From Asterias amurensis (Eukaryota; Echinodermata; Asteroidea; Forcipulatida; Asteriidae): 64,000 nt of DNA. The notes under the pieces were generated by a model that worked only from the letters and a program-made list of their open reading frames with translations, did not search any database and had not been told where the DNA came from. The position numbers and the translations under genes were made by a program. Of the stretch, positions 53,591 to 63,637 are shown in pieces. Where the stretch lies: assembly GCF_032118995.1 (NCBI RefSeq), contig NC_092668.1, positions 5,497,501 to 5,561,500 on the forward strand. Direction: 5' to 3'. How positions within the stretch are numbered: the first letter of the stretch is position 1; every line of letters begins with the position of its first letter.

Positions 53591-54008
53591 TTAAAGGCAG
53601 TGGACAATATTGGTAATTGTCAAAGACTAGCCTTTACAGTTGGTGTATCTGAACATATGCATAAAATAAGTTATCAAGTTTTTACAGGTTAGTTATTTTA
53701 TATAACTAACCTGTGAAAATTTGAGCTCAATCTGTCATCCAAGTTGCGAGATAATAATGAAAGAAAAAACGCCTTTGTCACACGAAGTTGTGTGCGTTTG
53801 GATGGTTGATTTCGAGACCTCATCAAGTTCTAAATCTGAGGTCTCGAAGTCAAATTCGTAGAAATTCTTTCTAAAAAACTACGTCACTTCAGAGGGAGCC
53901 GTTTCTCACAATGTTTTATACCATCAACCTCTCCCCATTACTCGTCACCAAGAAAGGTTTTATGCTAGTAATTATTTTGAGTAATTACATATAGTGTCCA
54001 CTGCTTTT
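53591..54008 (-). mobile_element. TTAA element, family I, full length
   Basis: It starts TTAAAGGCAGTGGACAATA and ends AGTGTCCACTGCTTTTA. The palindrome GATTTCGAGACCTCATC/TGAGGTCTCGAAGTC is present. GGTTAGTTATTTTATATAACTAACC at 53688-53712 is an added hairpin. Confidence 0.75.
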
Positions 54009-54274
54009 AGTGTCGATTTGTATACAATAAAACTAACATCTGAAAATTTCATTTAAAAATGTGGTCGCGTTTTTCAGATATCGCCGAAAATCCGGAGAAA
54101 AATATTTTGTGTCCACACATCCAGGAAGAATATCCCTGAATACTGATTCTCAGAAGTGCTACTCAGATTCATATTTTGGGAATAACAACTGTAATAATAT
54201 TACAGTTTACATAACTTCGAAGTGCCATTTTCTCAAAATGCAATATACTATCAAACGTTGTCCTTTTACTGTCA

Positions 54275-54500
54275 TTAAAGGAACACGTTGCTTTGGACCG
54301 GTCGAGTTGTCCGAGTTGTCCTTTGAAAAGCATTTTTAACCGTTTATTATAAAATGCATATTGTTGGAAAGATGTTTTAAAAGTAGAATACAATGATCCA
54401 CACCAATATGCCTCGAAATAATTGCGTGGATTTCCTTTTCAGCGTCGACTAACACAATCGGCCATTTTATGGTAGTCAAAGTTTTGGGGGAAAGGATAGG
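54275..54500. mobile_element. TTAA element, family III, truncated
   Basis: It starts TTAAAGGAACACGTTGC and reaches the GGCCATTTTATGG centre. The right half is missing. Confidence 0.65.
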
Positions 54501-54522
54501 AAAAGGCGCAGACAAAAGGTCA

Positions 54523-55125
54523 TTAAAGGGAGGGTACACGTTTGGTAATTACTCAAAACAAATGTTAACTATAAAACTGACTTGGTAACGAGCTTTGGAG
54601 AGCTGTTGTTAGTATAAAAGATTGTGGGAAACGATTCCCTCTGAAGTAACGTAGTTTTTTAGAAAGAGGTAATTTCTCACTAAACTATTAGAGGACTTGG
54701 GTACCTTTTCTAAATGTCTATAGATGTACATTAAACTTACAGGGTTTGAAGATAATGATAGTGGAAAGCTCACCTTCAAATAGTACTTACCGAGATGCTG
54801 TACGTTTTGAGAAATGAGTAAAACAATGTCATGAAAACACGTTTGTTGTAAATGATTAAAATAATTTTCGTCTCATTAGACGAAAAATTATTTCATGACA
54901 TTGTTTTACTAATTTCCCCCAAAACTAGCACCTCAGCACGTAATATTTTCAGGGAAGCTTTCTACTATCATTATCATCAAACTGTGTAAGTTTAGTGTAA
55001 ATCTGTGGACATTGTGTTTTTTGTCTTACAAAAGCTAGTTAAAAGACTTCTAGCTAGAAGTTCTTTATTCCTATTTAAAAGCACACAAATCCAAACAGGG
55101 TGTTTTTCCACATTGACCACTAAGC
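54523..55125 (+). mobile_element. TTAA element, family IV, split by family V
   Basis: It starts TTAAAGGGAGGGTACACG and runs to TTTCTCACTAAACTA. It resumes after 55042 with AAGACTTCTAGCTAGAAGT and AAAAGCACACAAATCCAA. The right end is lost. Confidence 0.65.
54688..55042 (+). mobile_element. TTAA element, family V, inside family IV
   Basis: It starts TTAGAGGACTTGGGTACC and ends AAAGCTAGTTAA. The core ATTTTCGTCTCATTAGACGAAAA lies at 54862-54886. Confidence 0.65.
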
Positions 55126-55217
55126 CATCAGAAGGGCAAAATTTGAACAATTCAAGAATTGAGTCTTTATTGAGCCAAAAAAAATGCAACAGTAATCGTG
55201 TCTTCTTATAGCACGTT
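55126..55217. other. Unassigned
   Basis: No feature was recognised. Confidence 0.3.
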
Positions 55218-55300
55218 TATATGCAGTACGCCGTGTTTATTTACATTTTACCCACTATATGTCACGTGAGGCACGGAGCGCAATCGGTCTGTTGATTATG
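55218..55300 (+). repeat. Direct repeat pair, copy 1
   Basis: TGCAGTACGCCGTGTTTATT and CACGGAGCGCAATCGGTCT recur at 56203-56284. Confidence 0.7.
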
Positions 55301-55324
55301 ACCATGAAATCACCAGCTTCCAAG

Positions 55325-55640
55325 CACCAACACAATAGCGCAGTGCGTTAACGTGCTGGGACTGTCTCAGCAACTCGGATCATCCGGTCCGGGTTCGAAT
55401 ACCGTCTGTCTCTAATATAGATTCAAGGCTTTTTGCTGCCCCTGATGGGACAGTGTGATTGGGATCTGCCTTGCTTTCTCCCCTAAAGGGACAGGGCCCG
55501 CGTGGTGGCTAGGGTTCGAGACAGGGGGGGATGTGCTCTGGGTCGGATGCAAGTCCTGAAGGGTTCTATATGGCAATGGGGAGGGGCCAGCGTGTGCCAT
55601 TAACTGAACCGGCGCCTGAATGCCTGACACTTCCGGAGCG
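55325..55640 (+). mobile_element. tRNA-like SINE head and GC-rich body
   Basis: AATAGCGCAGTGCGTTAACG (A-box-like) and CCGGGTTCGAATACCG (B box) at 55335-55410 precede a GC-rich body of about 220 bp. It is a different family from SINE A and B. Confidence 0.4.
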
Positions 55641-55784
55641 TAACCTTTTACATTTTTCCACCAGATAATTTGTATGATTAAATTTCTTGATTTAGCTTCT
55701 TTTCCAAATATCTCTTATATCGTTGCGGTAAGCGCTGACAAATCATAGGATTCGAACTGCCTCTTATTACCGGGCAACCTCGGT

Positions 55785-55925
55785 AGTCTAGTTGGTAGGA
55801 CACTGTTCTATGATTGAAAGGGTCCTGGGTTCGAATCCCACCCGAGGAACATGACTATTATATTTTTTTTCACAGGACTCGGGAAAGTACTGAGTACACA
55901 GTGCTAACACACATCGATGTATATG
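55785..55925 (+). mobile_element. SINE B, most complete copy
   Basis: GTAGTCTAGTTGGTAGGACA (A box), CTGGGTTCGAATCCCACCCG (B box), TTTTTTCACAGGACTCGGG, AAAGTACTGAGTACA and GTGCTAACACACATC occur in order. The ends CCTCGG/CCGAGG pair like an acceptor stem but the anticodon arm does not fold, so it is not a tRNA gene. Confidence 0.65.
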
Positions 55926-56202
55926 GGTAAATCAAAAATTTATTTTCTTTCATTTTTTACTTATTTATTTCTTATTGTTGTTATTATTTATCACGCATTC
56001 TGGTATGACTGGTATCTGATCTCAACTGGGTGTCCCAACATTTGTTGTGGTTTACTTAAAGATTTTGTTTTAATGAAGACGGGAATACAAACTGAGATTG
56101 GGAAAATCAAATTATATCTATCTCTCTCGCAAGACGCGCTACAATTGTAGATGTGGTTTTCACTTCGATACACACACTTTCCTCCCCAATTAGTTCTGAA
56201 TT

Positions 56203-56284
56203 TGCAGTGCGCCGTGTTTGTTTACATCCAATAGCCACTATAGGTCACGTGACGCACGGAGCGCAATCGGTCTATTATTTACTG
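56203..56284 (+). repeat. Direct repeat pair, copy 2
   Basis: It matches 55218-55300, including GTCACGTGACGCACGGAGCG. Confidence 0.7.
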
Positions 56285-56803
56285 CTCGGGCAAATTTATA
56301 AGAAATTGGGCCCAGTTTGATGTAATCATTTGGGAAATAATTCAATGTCTTCATAGTATCATCAACTGGAATTTTGATCAATCTTTGACAGACACAAAAC
56401 CACAACGTCAGACAGAAACATTGTACAGTAAATAAGTTTACACTTATTCAATCAATTTAAATGTTATACAATCATTTTGGCAGTGTAAGTTTTACCCATT
56501 ATAACACAATGATATCATTATTATTTATAGCATTGATTGCAAAGTTTGTACGTAACAGTGTTTTGGCACAAAGGAAATTAGTATAGGCATAGAGGTGTTA
56601 GAATCTTCGGAGCAATTGTGATGGGGATTAATTTTGGATTTAAAAAAGGATTTATATTTGAGGAAGGTTTACTTTTGGCAGTAACAACCTGTGGTTTTAG
56701 AAGTACATCAGCAGCTTTCGATAGTAAAAATCATTTTGAGACAAATTTCACTTTGAAGTAAAGTGGTTATTTAGAAAGATATCAGTTCGTATGCCCCAAA
56801 CAA
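56285..56803. other. AT-rich unassigned sequence
   Basis: No gene or repeat family was recognised. Confidence 0.4.
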
Positions 56804-57176
56804 TTAAAGGCAGTGGACACTATAAGTAATTACTCAAAACAAATGTTAACTTTAAAACTGACTTGGTAACGAGCATTGGAGAGCTGTTGATTGTATAAAA
56901 CATCGTGGGAAACGAATCCCTCTGAAGTAACGTAGTTTGTTAGAAAGAGGTAATTTCTCACTAAAATATTTAAAGACTTCTAGCAAGAAGTTTTTTTTAT
57001 TCCTATCTAAAAGCACACAAATCCAAAAAGGGAGTATTTTCTTTCATCATTTTCTCCCACTTCGATGACCAATTATGCCCAAATTTTCACAGGCTTGTTA
57101 CTTTATGCTTATGATGGTCTACACCAAGTGAGAAACACTGGTCTTTGACAATTACCAATAGTGTCCATGCCTTTAA
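56804..57176 (+). mobile_element. TTAA element with family I ends and family IV interior
   Basis: The ends TTAAAGGCAGTGGACACTA and AATAGTGTCCATGCCTTTAA are family I. The interior (GACTTCTAGCAAGAAGT, AAGCACACAAATCCAAAAAG) is family IV. It suggests exchange between families. Confidence 0.75.
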
Positions 57177-57925
57177 TTAGTCATTTCCTTCTTGGATGTT
57201 ACAGCCATGGGGTTGAAGGTCTTGCTGAACATTGCTGCTAACTTTTTCAGAAAGTTCCACAGTCAAACAGTTCGTCTTCACTAATATGAACGATTTATCA
57301 CTTATTAGATATATCACTAAATTTTCGATAAGCATGACATATGAAGCTTGGCGCAATCCACGCGTGCCTTGGTTTGATTTTTGCGTTTTCACAAATCGAC
57401 TGACCTATTAAAGTTTAGCGTTTACGTCACGAAGTGGCCCAAAAATACGATGACCCACAACTGTCATGGCAAAAAAAAGATAAAGCGCCACAGCACAAGC
57501 AAATGCGGCAAGAGTAACTAAGTGTATTAATACATGAAGGGATGTCAAATAAAATAAATGTTTTCCATTAAGAAAACGCCATAACTGTATGCAGCCTGTT
57601 TTCTAAAACCTACACTTTTTCGTCCGCCATGACTACAAGTAAAGCATTAGTGCAGCATATTAAGTAGCTATATTTTTTTATGCGCGCACTCTATAATACA
57701 AAGCAAGCCTTTAAAAAACTTAATAGTGTAGAATGGTTGGTGGTTTGTAGCCATGGCGGCATTACACTTTCGTGATGAGTGGAGCGTATATTCGTCAACC
57801 ACCCCCTTTTTCTTCACAAGTAAATCCTGTAATACTTGCATTGCCTTGGGAGCAGTGCATGCAAGATTGTGTTGCTGGTCGCGCTGGAAAAGGGAAGGCT
57901 AAGTGGACTGACAACATTTGTGCAC
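57177..57925. other. Unassigned
   Basis: No gene or repeat was recognised. The frame at 57177-57392 has no known motif. Confidence 0.4.
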
Positions 57926-58302
57926 TTAAAGGGAAGGTACACGTTTGGTAATTGTCAAAGACCAGTCTTCTCACTTGGTGTATCCCAACATAAGCATAAA
58001 ATAACAAGCATGTGAAAAATTGAGCTACATTGGTCATCGAAGTTGCGAGATAATGATGAGAGAAAAAAACACCCTCGTTGGACGAATTTGTATGCTTTCA
58101 GATAGAAATAAAATACTTCTAGCTAGAAGTCTTTTATTATTTTAGGGAGACATTACCTCTTTCTCAAAATATATGCTACTTCAGAGGGAGCCATTTCTGA
58201 CAATGTTTTATGCTATCAACAGCTCTCCAATGCTCGTTACCAAGTCAGTTTTTAAGTTAATATTTGTTTTGAGTAATTAACAAACGTGTACCTTCCCTTT
58301 AA
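57926..58302 (-). mobile_element. TTAA element, family IV, full length
   Basis: It starts TTAAAGGGAAGGTACACG and ends CGTGTACCTTCCCTTTAA. The centre is ACTTCTAGCTAGAAGT. Confidence 0.85.
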
Positions 58303-58688
58303 AGGCAGTGGACACTATTGGTAATTGTCAAAGACTAGCCTTCACAGTTAGTGTATCTCAACATTTGCATAAAATAACAACCTGTGAAAATTTGAGCTCA
58401 ATCGGTCATCGAAGTTGCGAGATAATAATGAAAGAAAAATAACCCTTGTCACACGAAGTTGTGTGGGTTTAGATGGTTGATTTCGAGACCTCAAGTTCTA
58501 AATCTGAGGTCTCGAAATCAAATTCGTGGAAAATTTATTTACTTCTTTCTCGAAAACTATGGCACTTCAGAGGGAGCCTTTTCTCACAATGTTTTATACC
58601 ATCAACAGCTCCCCATTACTCGTCACCAAGTAAGGTTTTATGCCGATAATTATTTTGAGTAATTACCAATAGTGTCCACTGCCTTTAA
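58299..58688 (-). mobile_element. TTAA element, family I, full length
   Basis: It shares TTAA 58299-58302 with the family IV element. It ends AGTGTCCACTGCCTTTAA and has the GATTTCGAGACCTCAAG centre. Confidence 0.85.
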
Positions 58689-58873
58689 AGAAGTAGCATG
58701 CATGAGCTTATACGACAACGTACTCTAGACATGGAGGGAGTTTGTTTTCCGTACCACAAAATGGACTTAAAAATAGAGTCCCAATAAATGCTTACTGTTA
58801 CTCCCATTCATGCATAAAGCTGGATAAGACAATCTCCCAAATGGATTCAATAAGTGCTGTTCTTAAAAGCCTG

Positions 58874-59040
58874 TAGCCTTTTGTCAAGGTCTTCGGGCCT
58901 TAGAGAGCCACGCTCCCAAGCGACTGGAACATTAGAACATTACGCTTCGCCACTCGATCGCCACCTCGACTCGTGCGCGTGGTCTTCCGTTCCAGTCGCT
59001 CTGCTGTTTACGCCAACACGAAGGCCTTGACAAAAGGCTA
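58874..59040. mobile_element. Foldback element with TAGCCTTTTGTCAAGG ends
   Basis: TAGCCTTTTGTCAAGGTCTTCG at the left pairs with CGAAGGCCTTGACAAAAGGCTA at the right. CAAGCGACTGGAAC and GTTCCAGTCGCT pair inside. 167 bp. Confidence 0.75.
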
Positions 59041-59286
59041 GTATTATAAAAGTGCTTAAATTCACGCGGGAATTCGAAGCACGAATGACTGCTTCCTAAA
59101 AATAAATGAGTAACTTAAAAGATAACAAAAATAAAGACATTTCCTATAGTTTCCTAATAATTGAAGAAAAAAAGAAGACTTAGAATATTTATTAATCCAA
59201 GGAAGATAGTAAAACTAAACCTCCGAATGGCACTCAGTTTTTTTTGTATTAAATGTAAAGTTTGTCAAGTATGCTTGAAAAATAAC
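59041..59286. other. Unassigned
   Basis: No feature was recognised. Confidence 0.3.
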
Positions 59287-59472
59287 TTAAAGGCAGTGGA
59301 CACTGTTGAGAGTTATTCAAAATCATTCTTGGCATAAAACCTTACATGGTAACGAGTAATGGGGAGCTGTTGATAATATAAACCATTGTGAGAGGCGGCT
59401 CCCTCTGAAGTAACGTAGTTTTCGAGAAAGAAGTAATTTGATTTCGAGACCTCAGAATTGGATTTTGTCTTC
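59287..59472 (+). mobile_element. TTAA element, family I, left half
   Basis: It starts TTAAAGGCAGTGGACACTG and reaches GATTTCGAGACCTCAGAATTGG. The rest is gone. Confidence 0.7.
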
Positions 59473-60134
59473 AAATGAATGTTTTTTTGTCAACGTAATG
59501 CTGATTTATAGACAATTCCATCCCAACGTCACTCAGCCCAAGTTTCTGTCAACCAGGGATGGAGAAATATGCAAAGCCATAAAAAAAATGTCAAACAAAA
59601 ACAGATGGCCACAGTTTGTCACACAGCTGTTCAAAAATTGTGTTGAATTTGTTTGAAACAAAAGGAGATATTTTATTTATTTGAAAGAAATTTGCAAAAA
59701 AAAATATTTACTTTGTTCAGAACATCGTCAACACGATTGAATATTTGCTTTAGTGTTGCATTTGTTGAGAACAAAGAATCCAATAATGGTAGATATTTTC
59801 GTTGAAAATTTAGAAACAAAAAATTGAATTTGGTCAGAACATCTGTTAACACGATTGAATGTTTTGCTAATACGTTCATGCCAACAAGCGTGGTTTGCTT
59901 TATATCATGGAAAGGTAATAGTCCAAAGATCGTCCAAGAGAGTTTCAGCTGAATAGAGTGTACATTTCTCGAGGCGAAAAAAAACGAAAACTGTCATGGT
60001 ATTTCGTTCAAAAGTACCGAATCGATCCGGTTTACATAGGTCACAGAGGGTACCAACATCACCTCTGGCCGCAGCATTCCCAAACGGACAACAGGTTTAT
60101 CTAAATCTCGAACAAAATCAACTTGCAGCCAATG
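59473..60134. other. AT-rich unassigned sequence
   Basis: AACAAAG, CGTCAACACGATTGAATATT and GTTAACACGATTGAATGTT words repeat loosely at 59700-59880. No gene was recognised. Confidence 0.35.
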
Positions 60135-60520
60135 ATAGACTGGGCCCCTGTCTTTTATCCGCAAGGAATAGCGGATAAAGACTGGACTTGCTTTTCCGGA
60201 CCAGTGATTCCATTGGTCCAATGTCATGGATAAACGTGCAGTGACGTTGCTTTGCATATCTGTATTTTGATTGGTCCGGGGTGATGTGAGTGCAGCTGAC
60301 AAACATCACCTCGGACCAATCAAAACACAGATATGGAAAGCTAAATTTCGGTCGTCCGCATTAGTCCACATGTGTATTATGTACAGTACATTGTACTTGC
60401 ATGTAATGTTGGTGTAGAACTTGACTGCGTATCTCTATGTGAAATGAATGTAGGTGAAAGGTGAATATGGACGGGGATTGACCTCGGCTAAAGGCCAGTC
60501 TCTGGCGTTACTCACGAGCC
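60135..60520 (-). mobile_element. Dispersed repeat W, inverted relative to 24040
   Basis: GGACCAATCAAAACACAGATATG, AACGTGCAGTGACGTTG, AATGTAGGTGAAAGGTGAATATGG and CCAGTCTCTGGCG match the W copy at 24040-24345. TTTATCCGCAAGGAATAGCGGATAAAG is a hairpin inside. Confidence 0.55.
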
Positions 60521-60733
60521 TCAACGTGTGCTTTCAGATGTCCAGGCTCAGCCAAAGACAGCTCACCATTGCCCTCGTTCAAGGTGACGTCATATTATGC
60601 TAGAGGTCTTTTCCCCCTCTTGCCCGCAAGGAACAACACAAAGATTACAGATCTCTGTATGAAACGATCTTTAATTGACTTCATTTTGTTTCTTCTTTGT
60701 CACTGTTTTGAATATTTTAAATATGCTTCTCAG

Positions 60734-61114
60734 TTAAAGGCAGTGGACACTATTGGTTACTCAAAATAATTATCAGCATAAAACCTTTCTTGGTAACGAG
60801 TAATGGGGAGTTGTTGATAGTATAAAACATTGAGAGAAACGAATCCCCTTGAAGAAACATAGTTTTCGAGAATGAAGTAATTTTCCACAAATTTGATTTC
60901 GAGACCTCAGAATTAGATTTTAAAGGTCTTGAAATCAAGCATCTGAAAGCACACAACTTCGTGTGACAAGGGTGTTTTTCTTCCAATTCTCTCGCAACTT
61001 TGACGACCAATTGAGTTCAATTTTTCATAGGTTTGTTATTTTGTGCATATGTTGGGATACACCAACTAAAAAGACTAGTCTTTGACAATTACCAATAGTG
61101 TCCAGTGTCTTTAA
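60734..61114 (+). mobile_element. TTAA element, family I, full length
   Basis: It starts TTAAAGGCAGTGGACACTA and ends AGTGTCCAGTGTCTTTAA. The palindrome is GATTTCGAGACCTCAGA/AAAGGTCTTGAAATC. Confidence 0.8.
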
Positions 61115-61854
61115 TGAGTACACTTTCATTATTATTTTTTTTCAACATAGAGACATTTGTATAGATTTGATTACATTTATTACTTCATGTTCGTGCACTA
61201 AAGCTCTTTAATCCATGTTATCGTGACTCCACAGGGAAAAATTCACTTCAGAAATTTTAGAGGTTACAATATTTCATAAACTACAAAACTACAAAATATT
61301 TAAGAGTACTTCTTCGGAAAAGCAGAACAAAATTCTTAAAAGAAAATAGAATGTCCATCTCATGGGTTTACTTCTAATATAGATTGAAATTTCAGACTTA
61401 TTCTATAATTTGGAGAAAAATAGGACATCTCATTTTGGGAGGGAGTTGGGTGAATACACTTTGAAAGTGTTAAAACAACATACGCAAATTTTGTTGAGCA
61501 AAAGTAAGACAACAATTTGTGGACATGAAAATATTTTCATAAATAAATTTAAGCTAAAACGTAAATTTAAAAAATGAGCAAACGCTATTTCCACAAATAG
61601 TTCTCTCATTATTTTGTTATGAAATAAAACAAAAATGTCAAAAAATTTTAGTCAGTACAAAATTGTTTTTAGTATCAAAGACGGTGGAAATTCCAAGAAC
61701 TGACATAATTACTATACGCTGTTTTTAAAAATGAAAAAAAAATAGTTAAAAGAGATTATTATTTCAAATAAAGTTTTTAAATATAAAAGAAAATTCCTGT
61801 ATCTTTGTAGTGGCGTATTTCGTTCTGGTCTATCTCTCTGTGGCAGGCGCTTGA
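61115..61854 (-). other. Probable 3' UTR of the coiled-coil gene
   Basis: AT-rich, repeat-free sequence follows the stop codon at 61855. An AATAAA on the minus strand at 61176-61181 is a plausible poly(A) signal, giving a UTR of roughly 700 bases. This is inferred. Confidence 0.4.
61176..61181 (-). promoter_or_regulatory. Candidate poly(A) signal
   Basis: TTTATT on the plus strand reads AATAAA on the coding strand, the first such word after the stop codon at 61855. Confidence 0.35.
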
Positions 61855-61923
61855 TTAGAGTTCATCCGCACGAAGCTTCCCCTTTCTGATCTGACCTCTC
61901 ATGTTGTTTATATATTGGTTAAC
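61855..61923 (-). CDS. Last coding exon of a coiled-coil protein
   Basis: After the acceptor TTCTTCATTTCAG the frame encodes VNQYINNMRGQIRKGKLRADEL and a stop (22 residues). The phase is 0, matching the donor of the exon at 62916. The peptide is basic and helical. The final ADEL resembles an ER-retention tail but is more likely chance in a coiled-coil protein. I do not recognise the family. Confidence 0.6.
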   Translation of the reverse strand, partial: VNQYINNMRGQIRKGKLRADEL

Positions 61924-62005
61924 CTGAAATGAAGAAAATTAAGAGAATTCAATAAAAAATTTATTGTCAACATCATACATACAGAAGTTTAGTGTCCATT
62001 GCTTT

Positions 62006-62265
62006 TTAAAGACAGTGGACACTATTGGTAAATGTTAAAGACCAGTCTTCTCACTTGGTGTATCTCAACATATGCATAAAAAAAACTGTGAAAATTTGAA
62101 CTGTATTGGTCGTCGAAGTTGCGAGATAATAATGGAAGAAAAAACACCCGTGCCACACGAAGTTGTGTGCTTTCAGATGTTTGATTTCGAGACCTCAAAA
62201 TCTAATTCTGAGGTCTCAAAATCATTTTTTTCTGTGAAATATTTTCCTCTGAAATGAACTCACTA
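62006..62265 (-). mobile_element. TTAA element, family I, right half lost
   Basis: It starts TTAAAGACAGTGGACACTA and goes to GATTTCGAGACCTCAAAATC/TCTGAGGTCTCAAAATC. A remnant AGTGTCCATTGC of another end lies just before it. It lies in the intron of the coiled-coil gene. Confidence 0.65.
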
Positions 62266-62437
62266 CTGAGAAAACTGTATTAGAAAACCTGAAAACACCC
62301 AAACTGCTGATTTTTGGTTGTTACAACCGAACGTGTTTCCATGCAGAAAGTTGTGCATAATGTATCACTATTTTTTCCCGACTCACGCGACGAACCAAGT
62401 CCAAATTTTCACAGGTATGTTATATCATGTACACACA

Positions 62438-62550
62438 GGCCTGATACTTCACAGAGGCAATAAAAGCAACTGCCTCCATGCCCCCTGGTCATTGCCTTAA
62501 TGCCCTTGAAATGCTCCAGTAGAAAATTTACAATTTCCTCATAGGGTGCC
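62438..62550. mobile_element. CAGGCCTG-element fragment
   Basis: CAGGCCTGATACTTCACAGAGG, GCCTCCATGCCCCCTGG and TGCTCCAGTAGAAAATTTAC match 26698-26990. Confidence 0.55.
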
Positions 62551-62639
62551 CAATCGTTATCTTGAAATCGTGTGGCGGTGTAATGTAAATCTGTGAAAGT
62601 TTGTGTTTTGTGTCTGTACAAAAAGGGAAACACGCAAAG

Positions 62640-62865
62640 GGGTCAAGTACTTGCACTTCCGATCCCTATTCTTATCCGGACCTCTGTCATTGAGATTGTG
62701 AGTTATTGTGCCAAGATAGCGAAACTTGCTGACACAAGGTATCATGGCTCCACAAAAGGTGATTGTCACATCTGTTAATAACTTCACGAGGTACTCTGTC
62801 TTACCCGGATGAAAAACAAGGCCATACTCCTCAAACCCTTTAATAGCCCCACCGCCGACCCCCAA
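62640..62865 (-). pseudogene. LINE reverse-transcriptase fragment
   Basis: The minus strand encodes GFEEYGLVFHPGKTEYL, then about 20 residues later SKFRYLGTITHNLND. These fit the GLxxxxxKTE and FxYLGxxI motifs in the late palm and thumb of LINE reverse transcriptases. About 65 residues remain; no catalytic aspartates are present. It sits in an intron, on the same strand as the host gene. Confidence 0.6.
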
Positions 62866-62915
62866 ACAAAAACATAATGTATTCTCCCCCCCCCCCCTTT
62901 ACATGAAACACTAAC

Positions 62916-63080
62916 CTTACTGCCGATATCACTAGCCTGTTCTCTTAGAGATCTGTGCTTCATGGCATCAGCGGGTTCACCAAGTTTCTTAGATACGCGA
63001 TAATTCTTCTCCGCTTCCAGTGACTGTACATGTAGAGTCTCAAACTTGGTCAGCTTCACCTCAAAATGTTTCAACTCGGT
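62916..63080 (-). CDS. Penultimate coding exon of a coiled-coil protein
   Basis: A 165-bp exon lies between acceptor CTTTTCTTTCAG (63081-63082) and donor AAG/GTTAGT (62914-62915). It encodes 55 residues starting TELKHFEVKLTKFETLHVQS and ending SLREQASDIGSK, both ends in phase 0. Joining it to 61855-61923 gives a continuous 77-residue C-terminus. Heptad-like spacing of leucine, phenylalanine and valine and the dense charged residues suggest a coiled coil. No catalytic motif is visible and I cannot name the gene. Earlier exons are outside the window. The conserved reading frame and clean splice sites on both exons make this a real gene rather than chance. Confidence 0.65.
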
Positions 63081-63109
63081 CTGAAAGAAAAGTTTAAAAA
63101 CTTTTACAT

Positions 63110-63225
63110 GGGCACGTTGAGCAGTCTAAGCGCACCAAATTCAAGTTGTTGTAGGCCATATGGGTTTGAATCTCGGTCTCTGCACTTATGTCCTTGAGCG
63201 AGACAATTAACTTCAATTGTTCCTT
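63110..63225 (+). mobile_element. Diverged SINE A head
   Basis: TGGGTTTGAATCTCGGTCTC and CACTTATGTCCTTGAGCGAG match the B box and following sequence of SINE A at 39406. Confidence 0.45.
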
Positions 63226-63242
63226 GTCCTTTATATCCTTAC

Positions 63243-63637
63243 TTAAAGACACTGGACAATATTTGTAATTGTCAAAAGACCAGTCTTCTCACTTGGTGTA
63301 TCTCAACATAGGCATAAAATAACGAAGCTGTGAAAATTTAAGCTCAATTGGTCATCGAAGTTGCGAGAGAATAATGAAAGAAAAAAACGCCCTTGTCGCA
63401 CAAGTTGTGTGCTTTCAGACGCTTGATTTCGAGACCTCAAAATCTAATTCTTAGGACCAGAAATCAAATTCAAAATATTTTAGTGAGAAATTACTTTCTC
63501 AAAAACTCTGTTACTTCAGAGGGAGCCGATTTTTAATATGTTTTGTACTATCAACAGCTCTCCATTGATCGTTAACAAGTAAGTCTTTGTGCTATTAATT
63601 ATTTTGAGTGATTACCGATAATGTCCACTGCCTTTAA
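63243..63637 (-). mobile_element. TTAA element, family I, full length
   Basis: It starts TTAAAGACACTGGACAATA and ends AATGTCCACTGCCTTTAA. Half of the central palindrome is mutated. Confidence 0.75.

Noticed and set aside
55785..55860. tRNA gene
   Set aside because: A and B boxes and an acceptor-like stem are present, but the anticodon arm does not pair and the sequence recurs as part of SINE B.
2870..63637. CRISPR array, suggested by many short repeats
   Set aside because: Repeats are irregularly spaced, hundreds of bases long and of transposon structure; the genome is animal.
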